A DNA stretch of 64,000 bases. Origin: UBA4742 sp963785815. Lineage in GTDB: Bacteria > Actinomycetota > Acidimicrobiia > Acidimicrobiales > Acidimicrobilacustridaceae. The position numbers and the translations under genes are program-made. Positions within the stretch are counted from its first letter, which is position 1; each line of letters starts with the position of its first letter. The notes beneath the pieces are model-generated. The model saw nothing but the letters and a program-made list of their open reading frames with translations. It was not told the origin of the DNA and ran no database searches. This document shows, one piece after another, positions 8,725 to 17,513 of this stretch. The stretch covers positions 62,001 through 126,000 of the forward strand of contig CAWAWN010000002.1 of assembly GCA_963785815.1 (NCBI GenBank), in the 5' to 3' direction.

Positions 8725-8775
8725 GCTTGCAATTGCAAGCAAGTCGTTGACATGCCATGCAGTGCTTGGTTTACT
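8725..8775 (+). promoter_or_regulatory. Sigma-70-like promoter with 16-bp palindromic operator for the phasin-like gene
   Basis: TTGACA at 8747-8752 is followed by a 17-bp spacer and TTTACT at 8770-8775. Just upstream is a perfect 16-bp palindrome, GCTTGCAATTGCAAGC (8725-8740), an AT-rich island in a GC-rich genome. It looks like an operator for a dimeric regulator. Some PHB-granule regulators (PhaR) bind TGCA-rich palindromes, but that link is inference only. Confidence 0.6.
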
Positions 8776-8836
8776 TAGCGCATCAGCTGCAGGCAGCCCC
8801 CCGGCCTGCGGTCACGTCTCCGAGAGGACACCCACC

Positions 8837-9187
8837 ATGGCTGCCACGGCCACCACCGTCATGAACACCCTCACCGACACCCAGGAGAAGCTGCTCGACG
8901 CCCTGGTCTCGGCCGAGGAGCCGGTCGTCACCTACGTGCGCAAGGCCGTCGACGCCGTCGAGGCGTCGGTTCCCGAGCTGCCCACCCGCGACCTGGGCGA
9001 GAAGCTGCCCACGATCAAGCAGTTCGTCGACAACCAGTTCGTGTTCGCCAGCAAGGTCCTCGAGTCGCAGCACAAGTTCGTGAACCAGCTCCTCGACGTG
9101 ACCAAGCCGGTCACCGAGAAGGTGGTCGTGCAGAAGCCCGCCACCGGCGTGCACAAGGTCACCAAGACCGCCCGCAAGGCGGCCTGA
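8837..9187 (+). CDS. Phasin-like / amphipathic helical protein
   Basis: 116 residues, almost entirely helix-forming, with a heptad-like amphipathic core (EKLLDALVSAEEPVVTYVRK) and a Lys-rich Ala-ending tail (HKVTKTARKAA). This architecture is found in phasins that coat polyhydroxyalkanoate or lipid granules and in actinobacterial heparin-binding-haemagglutinin-like proteins. No catalytic motif is visible. GAGAGGA at 8822-8828 is a good ribosome site for the ATG at 8837. A strong promoter with a palindrome lies upstream and a strong intrinsic terminator downstream, so it is a single, probably highly expressed, regulated gene. Function is inferred from composition, not from a clear family match. 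Confidence 0.7.
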   Translation: MAATATTVMNTLTDTQEKLLDALVSAEEPVVTYVRKAVDAVEASVPELPTRDLGEKLPTIKQFVDNQFVFASKVLESQHKFVNQLLDVTKPVTEKVVVQKPATGVHKVTKTARKAA

Positions 9188-9268
9188 CCCGAACCCCCAT
9201 CGCGGAACCGGTCCCCCCACCGGATCCGTCCCAGACCGACCGGCTTCCCCCCAAGCCGCAGGTCTCCT

Positions 9269-9302
9269 GAGAGGGCCCCCTGCGGGCCCTCTCGGTCGTT
9301 TT
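9269..9302 (+). terminator. Intrinsic terminator of the phasin-like gene
   Basis: A perfect 10-bp stem GAGAGGGCCC/GGGCCCTCTC with a 5-nt loop is followed by GGTCGTTTT. It is the clearest rho-independent terminator in the window. Confidence 0.85.
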
Positions 9303-9456
9303 CCGCCCGCGGCCCCCGAGGCAACCCGAGGCCGAGCGCCCGAATCTCGACGGGCGCGCCGTATGCAGGGCAAGGAAACCCGACTAGGCCTGTCGGGATT
9401 TGTGCCGCCGCGCCTAGAGTGGTCCCCGCTTCGGATCATCGACAAGGAGGCCCACC

Positions 9457-10086
9457 ATGGCCGTACGACTGGGCGACGACGCCCCGGACTTCACCGCCGA
9501 GACCACCGAGGGAGAGGTCCACTTCTACGACTGGAAGGGCGACAGCTGGGCGGTGCTGTTCTCCCACCCCAAGGACTTCACGCCCGTGTGCACCACCGAG
9601 CTCGGCACCGTGGCCAAGCTCAAGCCCGAGTGGGACAAGCGCAACGTGAAGGTGATCGGCCTCAGCGTCGACCCGCTCGAGAGCCATGGCGACTGGAGCA
9701 AGGACATCGAGGAGACCCAGGGCGCGGCCCCGAACTTCCCCCTCATCGCCGACCCCGATCGCAAGGTGGCCGACCTCTACGACATGATCCAGCCCAACGC
9801 CAGCGACACCACCACGGTGCGCTCGGTGTTCATCATCGGGCCCGACAACAAGCTGAAGCTGAGCCTCACCTACCCGGCCAGCACCGGACGCAACTTCGAC
9901 GAGATCCTGCGGGTGATCGACTCGCTGCAACTCACGGCCAAGCACAAGGTGGCCACCCCGGCCGACTGGAAGGCCGGCGAGGACGTCATCATCGTGCCGG
10001 CCGTCTCCGACGAGGAGGCCAAGGAGAAGTTCGGCTCGTTCAACACGATCAAGCCCTACCTGCGCACGGTGCCCCAGCCCAGCTGA
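9457..10086 (+). CDS. 1-Cys peroxiredoxin (Prx6 type)
   Basis: 209 residues. It reduces hydrogen peroxide and organic hydroperoxides through one peroxidatic cysteine, C45, in the motif FSHPKDFTPVCTTE. No second cysteine is present, which fits the Prx6/1-Cys class. The long C-terminal extension (DWKAGEDVIIVPAVSDEEAK) is the dimerisation arm typical of that class. AAGGAGG just upstream is a strong ribosome site for the ATG at 9457, and TAGAGT at 9415-9420 is a candidate -10. A 13-bp hairpin follows the stop. Confidence 0.95.
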   Translation: MAVRLGDDAPDFTAETTEGEVHFYDWKGDSWAVLFSHPKDFTPVCTTELGTVAKLKPEWDKRNVKVIGLSVDPLESHGDWSKDIEETQGAAPNFPLIADPDRKVADLYDMIQPNASDTTTVRSVFIIGPDNKLKLSLTYPASTGRNFDEILRVIDSLQLTAKHKVATPADWKAGEDVIIVPAVSDEEAKEKFGSFNTIKPYLRTVPQPS

Positions 10087-10116
10087 GGTTCCCCCGCCCA
10101 CCGGCCACGACGCCTC

Positions 10117-10146
10117 GATCCGGGCGGCCTCCGGGCCGCCCGGATC
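10117..10146. terminator. 13-bp hairpin between convergent peroxiredoxin and cyclase genes
   Basis: GATCCGGGCGGCC (10117-10129) and GGCCGCCCGGATC (10134-10146) form a perfect stem with a 4-nt loop between two converging stop codons. There is no U-tract; bidirectional termination is likely. Confidence 0.6.
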
Positions 10147-10186
10147 CGCGCACGGGTTGGCTCCGGGCACCCGACCGGCGGTCGCC

Positions 10187-13100
10187 TCAGACGACAGCCG
10201 CGGTCGGGGCCAGCACCAGCCGGAACGCGGCGCGCCAGCCGTCGGCATCGATGCCCAGCGAGCGGAGCCTCCGCTCGGCTTCGTCAGCCTCGGGCCCCGC
10301 CGCCTCCGACCCGACCTGGTCGAGCACGGCGGCCCGCGCCAGGCGGGTGACGGCCTGGGCCAGCACGTCTCCGGTGGCGTCGACCGCCACCAGCGCGGCA
10401 TCGAGCGACGACTCGGCGCCGGCATCGCCATCCCGGGCGTGCACCAGCGCCGCGGCCATGGCCACCACCGACGCGTCGAGGTACGTGACGTTGTCAGCGG
10501 TGAGGACCCGCTGCTCGAGCTCGAGGACCTCGTCGCGCTCGCCCGTGGCCGCCAGCGCCAGCGCCAACGAGCTGCGGGCGTAGGTGGACGGCAGCAGGTT
10601 CGACACCGCCGTGGCCTGGTCCGACAGCACGGCCACCGCCTCGGCCGGGCGACCCGACTGGACCAGGGCCAGGCCCCGCGCCACCTCGCGCTCGAGGGCA
10701 CCGGCCCCCAGGCCGGCGGCCATGCCAAGCGCATCGTGGCTGGCCATGCGCTCGAGGGCGTCCAGGGCCAGACCCGGATCCCCGACGTGCACGGCCAGGT
10801 TCACCAGACCGGTGACGAGCGTGAGGCTCTCCTTGGACTCGTCGTCGGCGAAGCTCGCCTCGAGCGCGTCGAGCAGCATCGACGTCCCCTCCTCGACGCG
10901 GCCTACCGAAGCCAGGACCCGACCCAGGGAGGTGAGGGCCTGGGCCTGGCCGAAGCGATCGCCGATGGCGTGGAACAGGGCATGGGCCTGGCGGGCGTAC
11001 TCGACGGCCTCCACCGTGCGCCCCGTCCAGCAGCGCACGCCCGAACCGAGCAGGAGCATCATGCCCTCGCCCCAGCGGTCGCCGCGCTCGCGGGCCTCGA
11101 CCAGCACCTGTTCGCCCAGCTCCTCGGCCCGGGCCAGGTCGCCCTTGATGAAGCACACGTAGGCCAGCAACCCGAAGGCCCAGCCCAGCCCGCCCACGTC
11201 GCCGATCTCCGCGAACGTGTCGGCCGACCGGGACAGGCGACCCTCCGCCTCCTCGGCTCGCCCCTCGACGAACGAGATCCAGGCCAGGTGCTGCAACGCC
11301 CAGGCCTCACCCCGACGGTCGCCGACGGCGCGCGAGCCCTCCAACGCGGCCCGGATCGCCTCCTCGGCCCGATCGTTCTCGCCCAGGAAGATGCGCGACA
11401 TGCCGATCTCGCGCATGGCCTTGGCCGCGCCCTGCTGGTCATCCACCGACGTGAAGTGCTCGACGGCCTCCTCCAGCGTGGTCACCGCCGCGTCGATGTC
11501 GCCGTCGTCGCGCTCCACCTCGCCCCGCACCAGCAGGCTGCGGGCCAGCACGGCCTCGTCACCCAGGCTGACGGCCAGCTGGTGGGCGGCCTCCACGTCG
11601 GCCCGGGCCTCGGCCATCGCCCGTCGTTGGGCGCACACCGCGCCCCGCCCCAGCAGCAGGTGGGCGCGCCGGGTGGAGGCCTCGTGGCCCAACAGCCCGA
11701 GCGCCTGGCTGTAGAGGCGCTCGGCCACCGGCAGCGCCTGGGCCACCTCGGCCCGGCGGGCCGCCTCCTCGAGCCAGTCGAGGGCGAGGGCGGTGACGTC
11801 GCCGGGCACGCCGCCCACATGGCCGATCTCGGCCACGATGTCGGCGGCCGCACCGAAGTGGAAGGCCACCATGTCGACCAGTCGCTCGGGTGCCTCCTGG
11901 CAGCTCGCCACGGTCGAGGACAGGTAGGCGGCGATGCCGTGGTGGCGCCGGGCCCGGTCGGCCTTGGTCAGCGTGCCGTAGGACACCTCACGGATGAGGT
12001 CCGAGCGGAAGGCCCAGTGCTCACCCTCGACCTCGATGATGTCGTTGGCCACCAGCCCGTCGAGCACCGGCGCCAGGTCGGTGATGCCGCGCATGACCTC
12101 GGCCATCATGGCCAACGCCTTGACCGGACCTGTCCGCCCCCACACCGAGGCGTCCTCGAGGGAGCCGCGCTCGGCCGGGGCCAGGCTGTCGATGCGAGCG
12201 GCGACCAGCCCCCGCAGGGTGTCGGGCAGCTCGGTCAGCGACGCCGTGCCATCGAGCAGGCCGGATTCGACCAGGTCCACCTCGCCGACCAGCGCCACCA
12301 GCTCCTCCAGGAAGAACGGGTTGCCGCCGCTGCGATCCAGCAGGAGGGATCGCACGGGCGACGGCACATCCGCGTCGACCAGGGCGTCGAGCAGGTCGCC
12401 GGCGGCGACGGCGTCGAGCGGGTCGAGGTTGACCAGCACCGTGTTGTGCCGCCCGGTGGGCGCCGTCCAGCGCTCGGTCACCGACTGGCGGGCCGTGGCC
12501 ACCAGCACGAAGCGCTCACGGGACAGCCGTTCGACCAGGGTGGCCACCAGGTCGAGCACGAGCTGGTCGGCCCAGTGCAGGTCGGACAGGACCATCACCA
12601 CCGGCCGCTCGGCCGTGGTGCGCTCGAGGAAGGCCAGCACCGCTCGGGTCGCCTCCTCGCGAGCCCGCTGGGGATCGATCTCGCGCAACGAGACCTCGTA
12701 GCCCATCAGGTAGAGCAGGCCGGTGGTCAGGCGCTGCACCTCAGCCGTGTCGCGGGCCACGGCCAGGGTGACGGCCACCACCTCGGCGCAGCCGGACTCG
12801 GCCTGGGGGAGGGTGGCGTCGGAGGCCACCCCGCAGGCGTCACGCAGCGCCTCGGCGATCGGCCACCACACGTTGGCCTCGCCGTAGGGCACGCAGCGAC
12901 CCTCGAGCACCTTGGCGTCGTGGCGGCAGCGGGCCCGCTCCGCCACCTCCTCGGCCAGGCGGGACTTGCCCACCCCGGCGTCGCCGATCAGCAACAGGAG
13001 GTGGGCGCGCCGACGCTCGACCGCCGAGTCGATGGCGTGGCCGAGCACGCCCACCTCGGCCTCGCGACCCACGAACGGGGTCTGGGGCCGGTGGGGCCGG

Positions 13101-13741
13101 TGGCCGGGCGGCAGCAGCGCCTCGATGGCGGTCCAGGCCTCGACCGGCTCGTCGCGGCCCTTGACCTCGACCGACCCCAACGACTGGTAGGCCACCGACT
13201 CGCGGGTGGCCGCGTAGGTGGCCGGTCCGACGACCACCGCGCCGGGCGAGGCCAGGGTCTCGAGGCGCTGGGCGGTGTTCACCACGTCGCCCATGGCCGT
13301 GTAGTCGCCGCCGGCGCGCAACGCCCCGACCAGCACCTCTCCGGTGTTGACCCCGATGCGGAGGTGGACCGGGGCATCCGTGTCGGCCCGGTAGCCCTGG
13401 AGCGTCTCCTGCATGCGCAGGGCGGCGCGCACAGCCCGTTCGGCATCGTCCTCGTGGGCCACCGGGGCACCGAACAGGGCGACGATGGCGTCGCCGATGA
13501 TCTTGTCGACCTGGCCGCCGAAGGAGGTGACGTCGCGCACCAGCAGCTGGAAGCAGGCGTCGACCAGGTTCTTCACCTGCTCGGGATCGCGGGACTCGCT
13601 GAGGGTGGTGAAGCCCACCAGGTCGGCGAACAGCACGGTGGCGATGCGGCGCTCGTCGCTGCGGCTCACGAGCGCGTGGCCGCAGGAGGCGCAGAACCGG
13701 GCCCCCTCCCCCACACCGGCTCCACAACTCGGGCACCGCAT
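10187..13741 (-). CDS. Zinc-ribbon / class III cyclase / STAND ATPase / TPR regulatory protein
   Basis: 1184 residues in four parts. Residues 3-20 are a zinc ribbon (C3, C6, C17, C20). Residues about 30-210 are a class III nucleotide cyclase: metal Asp in LFADLVGFTTLSE, Lys-Asp segment DKIIGDAIVALFG, and the Asn/Arg pair in GDVVNTAQRLE, so an active adenylyl cyclase is plausible. A STAND/AAA ATPase follows, with Walker A GDAGVGKS and VLSDLHWAD. The C-terminal half is tetratricopeptide-like helices. Such proteins link a partner-sensing NTPase to cAMP output. Start at the ATG 13741, not a longer upstream start, because the zinc ribbon begins there and TATGCT lies 6 nt upstream. The physiological signal is unknown. 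Confidence 0.88.
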   Translation of the reverse strand: MRCPSCGAGVGEGARFCASCGHALVSRSDERRIATVLFADLVGFTTLSESRDPEQVKNLVDACFQLLVRDVTSFGGQVDKIIGDAIVALFGAPVAHEDDAERAVRAALRMQETLQGYRADTDAPVHLRIGVNTGEVLVGALRAGGDYTAMGDVVNTAQRLETLASPGAVVVGPATYAATRESVAYQSLGSVEVKGRDEPVEAWTAIEALLPPGHRPHRPQTPFVGREAEVGVLGHAIDSAVERRRAHLLLLIGDAGVGKSRLAEEVAERARCRHDAKVLEGRCVPYGEANVWWPIAEALRDACGVASDATLPQAESGCAEVVAVTLAVARDTAEVQRLTTGLLYLMGYEVSLREIDPQRAREEATRAVLAFLERTTAERPVVMVLSDLHWADQLVLDLVATLVERLSRERFVLVATARQSVTERWTAPTGRHNTVLVNLDPLDAVAAGDLLDALVDADVPSPVRSLLLDRSGGNPFFLEELVALVGEVDLVESGLLDGTASLTELPDTLRGLVAARIDSLAPAERGSLEDASVWGRTGPVKALAMMAEVMRGITDLAPVLDGLVANDIIEVEGEHWAFRSDLIREVSYGTLTKADRARRHHGIAAYLSSTVASCQEAPERLVDMVAFHFGAAADIVAEIGHVGGVPGDVTALALDWLEEAARRAEVAQALPVAERLYSQALGLLGHEASTRRAHLLLGRGAVCAQRRAMAEARADVEAAHQLAVSLGDEAVLARSLLVRGEVERDDGDIDAAVTTLEEAVEHFTSVDDQQGAAKAMREIGMSRIFLGENDRAEEAIRAALEGSRAVGDRRGEAWALQHLAWISFVEGRAEEAEGRLSRSADTFAEIGDVGGLGWAFGLLAYVCFIKGDLARAEELGEQVLVEARERGDRWGEGMMLLLGSGVRCWTGRTVEAVEYARQAHALFHAIGDRFGQAQALTSLGRVLASVGRVEEGTSMLLDALEASFADDESKESLTLVTGLVNLAVHVGDPGLALDALERMASHDALGMAAGLGAGALEREVARGLALVQSGRPAEAVAVLSDQATAVSNLLPSTYARSSLALALAATGERDEVLELEQRVLTADNVTYLDASVVAMAAALVHARDGDAGAESSLDAALVAVDATGDVLAQAVTRLARAAVLDQVGSEAAGPEADEAERRLRSLGIDADGWRAAFRLVLAPTAAVV

Positions 13742-13747
13742 CCGCTC

Positions 13748-13753
13748 AGCATA
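13748..13753 (-). promoter_or_regulatory. -10 hexamer for leaderless cyclase gene
   Basis: TATGCT on the minus strand ends 6 nt before the ATG at 13741. Confidence 0.55.
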
Positions 13754-13929
13754 CGGGGGGTCCGGCGAAGCACCCCCGGGGTTCACGCTTGTCCGGCGCC
13801 CGTCGACGGGGGGAGACTCGTCGCCGACCGGCGCGGCACCGCCGGCGCGACGCGGAAGACCGACGACCGCCGCGTAGGCTCGTGTGGCGGTGCCGTCTCG
13901 CGCCACCCCGCCCCCCGAGAGGATCCCAC

Positions 13930-14703
13930 GTGACCGCCACCGACATGATCCCCCCGCCGCCCCCGCCCATGCCGGGCGCCGACCTGGCGGCCCAGGCCAT
14001 CCGGGCGTCCAAGATCTACGGCCAGGGTGACACCGAGGTGCGCGCCCTGGACGACATCTCGGTGCAGTTCCCCCGGGGCCGCTTCAGCGCCATCATGGGC
14101 CCCTCGGGGTCGGGCAAGTCCACGCTCATGCACTGCCTGGCGGGCCTCGACAACCTGACGTCGGGCCAGGTGTTCATCGGCACCACCGACCTGAGCCGCC
14201 TGTCGGAGAAGCAGCTGACGCTGCTGCGCCGCGACAAGATCGGCTTCATCTTCCAGTCGTTCAACCTGGTGCCCACCCTCACCGCGTCGGAGAACATCAC
14301 GCTGCCCCTCGACCTGGCCGGACGCAAGGTCGACCAGGCCTGGTTCGACCAGGTGATCGACACGGTGCGCCTGCGCGACCGCCTTCGGCACCGGCCCAGC
14401 GAGCTCTCCGGCGGCCAGCAGCAGCGGGTGGCGGTGGCCCGGGCCATGGCCAGCCAGCCCGAGATCATCTTCGCCGACGAGCCCACCGGCAACCTCGACT
14501 CGCGGGCCGGCAGCGAGGTGCTCGACTTCATGCGCAAGGCGGTCGACCAGTTCGGCCAGACCATCGTGATGGTCACCCACGACCCGGTCGCGGCCAGCCA
14601 CGCCGACCGGGTGGTGTTCCTGGCCGACGGCCACATCGTGGACGAGATGGCCGATCCCACCGCCGAGCGGGTGCTCGACCGGATGAAGGCGTTCGGGGAC
14701 TGA
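13930..14703 (+). CDS. MacB/LolD-type ABC transporter ATP-binding protein
   Basis: 257 residues with a complete nucleotide-binding domain: Walker A MGPSGSGKSTLM, Q-loop IFQSFNLVPTLTA, signature LSGGQQQRVAVARA, Walker B IIFADEPTGNLDS and the switch His in VMVTHDP. The subclass works with FtsX-like permeases and uses ATP to drive periplasmic or extracytoplasmic work, or export. GTG at 13930 is chosen because GAGAGGAT lies 7 nt upstream; the in-frame ATG at 13945 would have no site. The proline-rich start (PPPPPPMPG) is unusual but harmless. The permease follows 40 nt later. Confidence 0.93.
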   Translation: MTATDMIPPPPPPMPGADLAAQAIRASKIYGQGDTEVRALDDISVQFPRGRFSAIMGPSGSGKSTLMHCLAGLDNLTSGQVFIGTTDLSRLSEKQLTLLRRDKIGFIFQSFNLVPTLTASENITLPLDLAGRKVDQAWFDQVIDTVRLRDRLRHRPSELSGGQQQRVAVARAMASQPEIIFADEPTGNLDSRAGSEVLDFMRKAVDQFGQTIVMVTHDPVAASHADRVVFLADGHIVDEMADPTAERVLDRMKAFGD

Positions 14704-14743
14704 TCCCCCCACCGGCCCGCATCCGCGAGACGCGGGCGCCGTC

Positions 14744-17299
14744 ATGCTGAAGGTCACCCTGCGCGGCCTGCGCGCCCACAAGGTCCGGTTCCTGGCCACC
14801 GCGGTGGCGGTGCTGCTGGGCGTGGCCTTCATGGCCGGCACCCAGGTGTTCACCGACACCTTCTCGAAGAGCTTCGACCAGATCTTCGTGAACGTCGACA
14901 AGGGCATCGACGCGGTGGTGCGCTCGCGCGTGGTGGTCAAGACCAACTTCGGCGACCAGCGCAGCCGGGTCGACCAGAGCGTGGTCACCCAGCTCGACCA
15001 CGTCGACGGGGTGGCCGAGGCCGCCGGCGTCGTCAACGGCCAGATCCGCATCCTCGACAAGTCGGGCAAGGCCATGGGCGACCCCAACACCGGGCCGCCC
15101 ACGCTGGGGCTCAACTGGATCACCCATCCCGAGCTCAACCAGTGGCACATCGTGGACGGCCGCCCACCGACCAGTGCCACCGAGGTGGTGCTCGACAAGG
15201 CCAGCGCCCGCGACGGGCACTTCCAGGTCGGTGACCAGGTGAGCCTCATCGCCGGGCAGGGCCACACCCAGGCCTTCACCCTGGTGGGCATCGCCAAGTT
15301 CGGCCAGCTCGACAACTACAGCGGGGCCAGCGCGGCCCTGCTCGACACCCCCACCGCCCAGGCCCTGGTGGCCGAGCCGGGCAAGTTCGACTTCGTGGCC
15401 CTGGCTGCCCAGCCGGGCGTGTCCCAGACCGCCCTGGTGGGCCGGGTGCAGGCGGCCGGGTTGCCGCCCGACACCGAGGCCATCACCGGCGCGGCGTTCA
15501 CCAAGGAGAACCAGGACATCTTCGAGCAGGCCATCGGCACGTTCAAGACGGTGCTCGTGGCGTTCGCCCTGGTGTCGCTGTTCGTGGGCGCCTTCATCAT
15601 CTACAACACCTTCTCGATCATCGTGGCCCAGCGCACCCGCGAGATCGCCCTGTTGCGCGCGGTGGGCGCCGGACGGGGCCAGGTGCTCGGCTCGATCTTC
15701 GGCGAGGCCCTGGCCATCGGGGTGGTGGCGTCGGTGTTGGGGGTGCTGGCCGGCATCGGCCTGGCCATCGGCCTGCACGACCTGCTGGCGCGCGCCGGGC
15801 TGGGCCTGCCCTCGACCGCGCCGGTGGTGTCGGCCACCACGGTCGTCAGCTCGCTGGCCGTCGGCGTGGCCGTCACCCTGGTGGCTGCGCTGTTCCCGGC
15901 CCGCCGGGCCGCCAGCGTGGCCCCCATCGCCGCCATGCGGCAGGTGGCCATCGACGTGTCCAACCGGTCACGCGTGCGCCTGCTGGCCGGGCTGGTGCTG
16001 ACCGCGGCAGGCCTGGCCGAGCTCTACGAGGGGCTGTTCACCAGCACCGGCAGCCGCCTGCCCCACGTCGGCGTGGGCGCGTTCGGGATCTTCGTCGGGG
16101 TGGCCGTGCTGGGACCCAGCTTCGCCGGGCCGGTGAGCCGGGTGCTCGGTACGCCCCTGGCCGCTCTGGGGGTGACCGGCCGGCTGGCCCGCGAGAACGC
16201 CATCCGCAACCCCAAGCGCACGTCCGCCACCGCCTCGGCCCTGATGATCGGGGTGGGCCTGATCGTCTTCTTCGCCGTGGCCGGCCAGTCCATCAAGGCG
16301 TCGGCCAGCCAGGCCATCGACAAGACGGTCACCGGCGACTTCGTGATCGACTCCCAGTCGTTCGGCAACGGCGGGTTCAACCCGTCGCTGACCGGCCAGG
16401 TGCAGGCGCTGCCCCAGGTGGAGGCGGCCAGTGGCATCCGCTTCGGCTTCGCCACCGTCGACCACGTGGGCACGGTGGTGCTGGCCGTCGACCCGGCCAC
16501 CTTCACCCAGATCGTCGACCTGCCGGTGGCCGCCGGGTCCTTCCACCAGCTGGGGCTGAACGGGGTGGCCATCCCCGAGACGATGGCCACCGAGAAGCAC
16601 TGGACGATCGGGACGATCATCCCGGCCACCTTCACGGCCACGGGCAAGGTGCCGCTGCAGGTCCAGGTCATCTACAAGGCCACCCTGCCCGGCCAGGGTC
16701 GCTACCTGCTCAGCCTGGTCACCTTCGACGCCAACTTCCCGCTCAACCAGCAGGTGGACAACCAGATCTACGTGAAGCTCAAGCCGGGTGCCGACGCCGC
16801 CGCCGCCCGCCGAGAGATGACGGCGCTGACCGCCGCGTACCCCACCGGCAAGGTCGAGGACCTGCAGACGTTCAAGAAGGCCCAGCTGTCCCAGATCGAC
16901 CAGCTGCTCACCATCGTGACCCTGTTGCTCGCCCTGTCCCTGCTGATCGCCCTGATCGGGGTGGTCAACACGTTGCTGCTGTCGGTCTACGAGCGCACCC
17001 GCGAGATCGGCCTGCTGCGGGCCGTGGGCGAGACCCGACGCCAGCTCCGACGCAGCGTCTCGGAGGAGTCGGTCATCATCACCCTGCTGGGCACGGTGCT
17101 GGGCCTGGTGATCGGCCTGTTCTTCGCCTGGGCCCTGATCCGGGCGCTGGCCGACCAGCACCTGAACGTGTTCTCGGTGCCGGTGGGCCAGCTGGTCGAG
17201 TTCGTGGCGGCGGCCATCGTGGTCGGGGTGGTGGCCGCGCTCTACCCGGCCTGGCGGGCGTCGCGCCTCGACGTGCTCGAAGCCATCGCGACGGATTGA
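14744..17299 (+). CDS. FtsX/MacB-like ABC transporter permease
   Basis: 851 residues with two FtsX-type permease modules. TM1 is near residues 15-38, then a MacB periplasmic-type extracellular domain, a three-helix FtsX module at about 260-400, a second TM and extracellular domain, and a C-terminal FtsX module at about 715-845 (ERTREIGLLRAVGETRRQLR). The QRTREIALLRAVGAGRGQVL segment of the first half is its paralogous counterpart. It pairs with the ATPase at 13930-14703 in one operon. Substrate is unknown; lipids, lipoproteins or toxic compounds are typical. Tandem repeat R2 begins at its stop codon. Confidence 0.92.
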   Translation: MLKVTLRGLRAHKVRFLATAVAVLLGVAFMAGTQVFTDTFSKSFDQIFVNVDKGIDAVVRSRVVVKTNFGDQRSRVDQSVVTQLDHVDGVAEAAGVVNGQIRILDKSGKAMGDPNTGPPTLGLNWITHPELNQWHIVDGRPPTSATEVVLDKASARDGHFQVGDQVSLIAGQGHTQAFTLVGIAKFGQLDNYSGASAALLDTPTAQALVAEPGKFDFVALAAQPGVSQTALVGRVQAAGLPPDTEAITGAAFTKENQDIFEQAIGTFKTVLVAFALVSLFVGAFIIYNTFSIIVAQRTREIALLRAVGAGRGQVLGSIFGEALAIGVVASVLGVLAGIGLAIGLHDLLARAGLGLPSTAPVVSATTVVSSLAVGVAVTLVAALFPARRAASVAPIAAMRQVAIDVSNRSRVRLLAGLVLTAAGLAELYEGLFTSTGSRLPHVGVGAFGIFVGVAVLGPSFAGPVSRVLGTPLAALGVTGRLARENAIRNPKRTSATASALMIGVGLIVFFAVAGQSIKASASQAIDKTVTGDFVIDSQSFGNGGFNPSLTGQVQALPQVEAASGIRFGFATVDHVGTVVLAVDPATFTQIVDLPVAAGSFHQLGLNGVAIPETMATEKHWTIGTIIPATFTATGKVPLQVQVIYKATLPGQGRYLLSLVTFDANFPLNQQVDNQIYVKLKPGADAAAARREMTALTAAYPTGKVEDLQTFKKAQLSQIDQLLTIVTLLLALSLLIALIGVVNTLLLSVYERTREIGLLRAVGETRRQLRRSVSEESVIITLLGTVLGLVIGLFFAWALIRALADQHLNVFSVPVGQLVEFVAAAIVVGVVAALYPAWRASRLDVLEAIATD

Positions 17300-17300
17300 C

Positions 17301-17470
17301 TGGCCCTCCGGTCGGGCAAGCCGCCCTGCGGGCGCCTTCGGCATCCGGGTGTCATCGGTCCAGCGGCTCCGGCCTGGCGGCGACTCTCCAGGCCCTCCGG
17401 TCGGGCAAGCCGCCCTGCGGGCGCCTTCGGCATCCGGGTGTCATCGGTCCAGCGGCTCCGGCCTGGCGGC
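17301..17470 (-). repeat. Tandem repeat R2: two copies, 89-bp period, inverted relative to R1
   Basis: The segment GGCCCTCCGGTCGGGCAAGC recurs at 17302 and 17391, each followed by the reverse complement of the R1/R3 core (GCGGGCGCCTTCGGCATCCG and GCGGCTCCGGCCTGGCGGC). The second copy is slightly short. It begins directly after the permease stop codon and ends about 44 bp before the next start. Confidence 0.93.
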
Positions 17471-17513
17471 CTACGCCTTCCTGGGACTCCGAGGTCTGGC
17501 ACACTCTCGGGCC

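Noticed and set aside
8372..8836. Open frames running through repeat R1, including one fused to the phasin-like gene
   Set aside because: The frames only reflect the repeat. A strong promoter and a ribosome site lie between the repeat and the ATG at 8837.
10157..13933. A 1258-codon plus-strand open frame opposite the cyclase gene, and similar long frames at 85-2004 and 21943-25623
   Set aside because: They are antisense shadows caused by high GC. Their translations are rich in Gly, His, Gln and Arg with no domain, and the opposite frames encode clear families.
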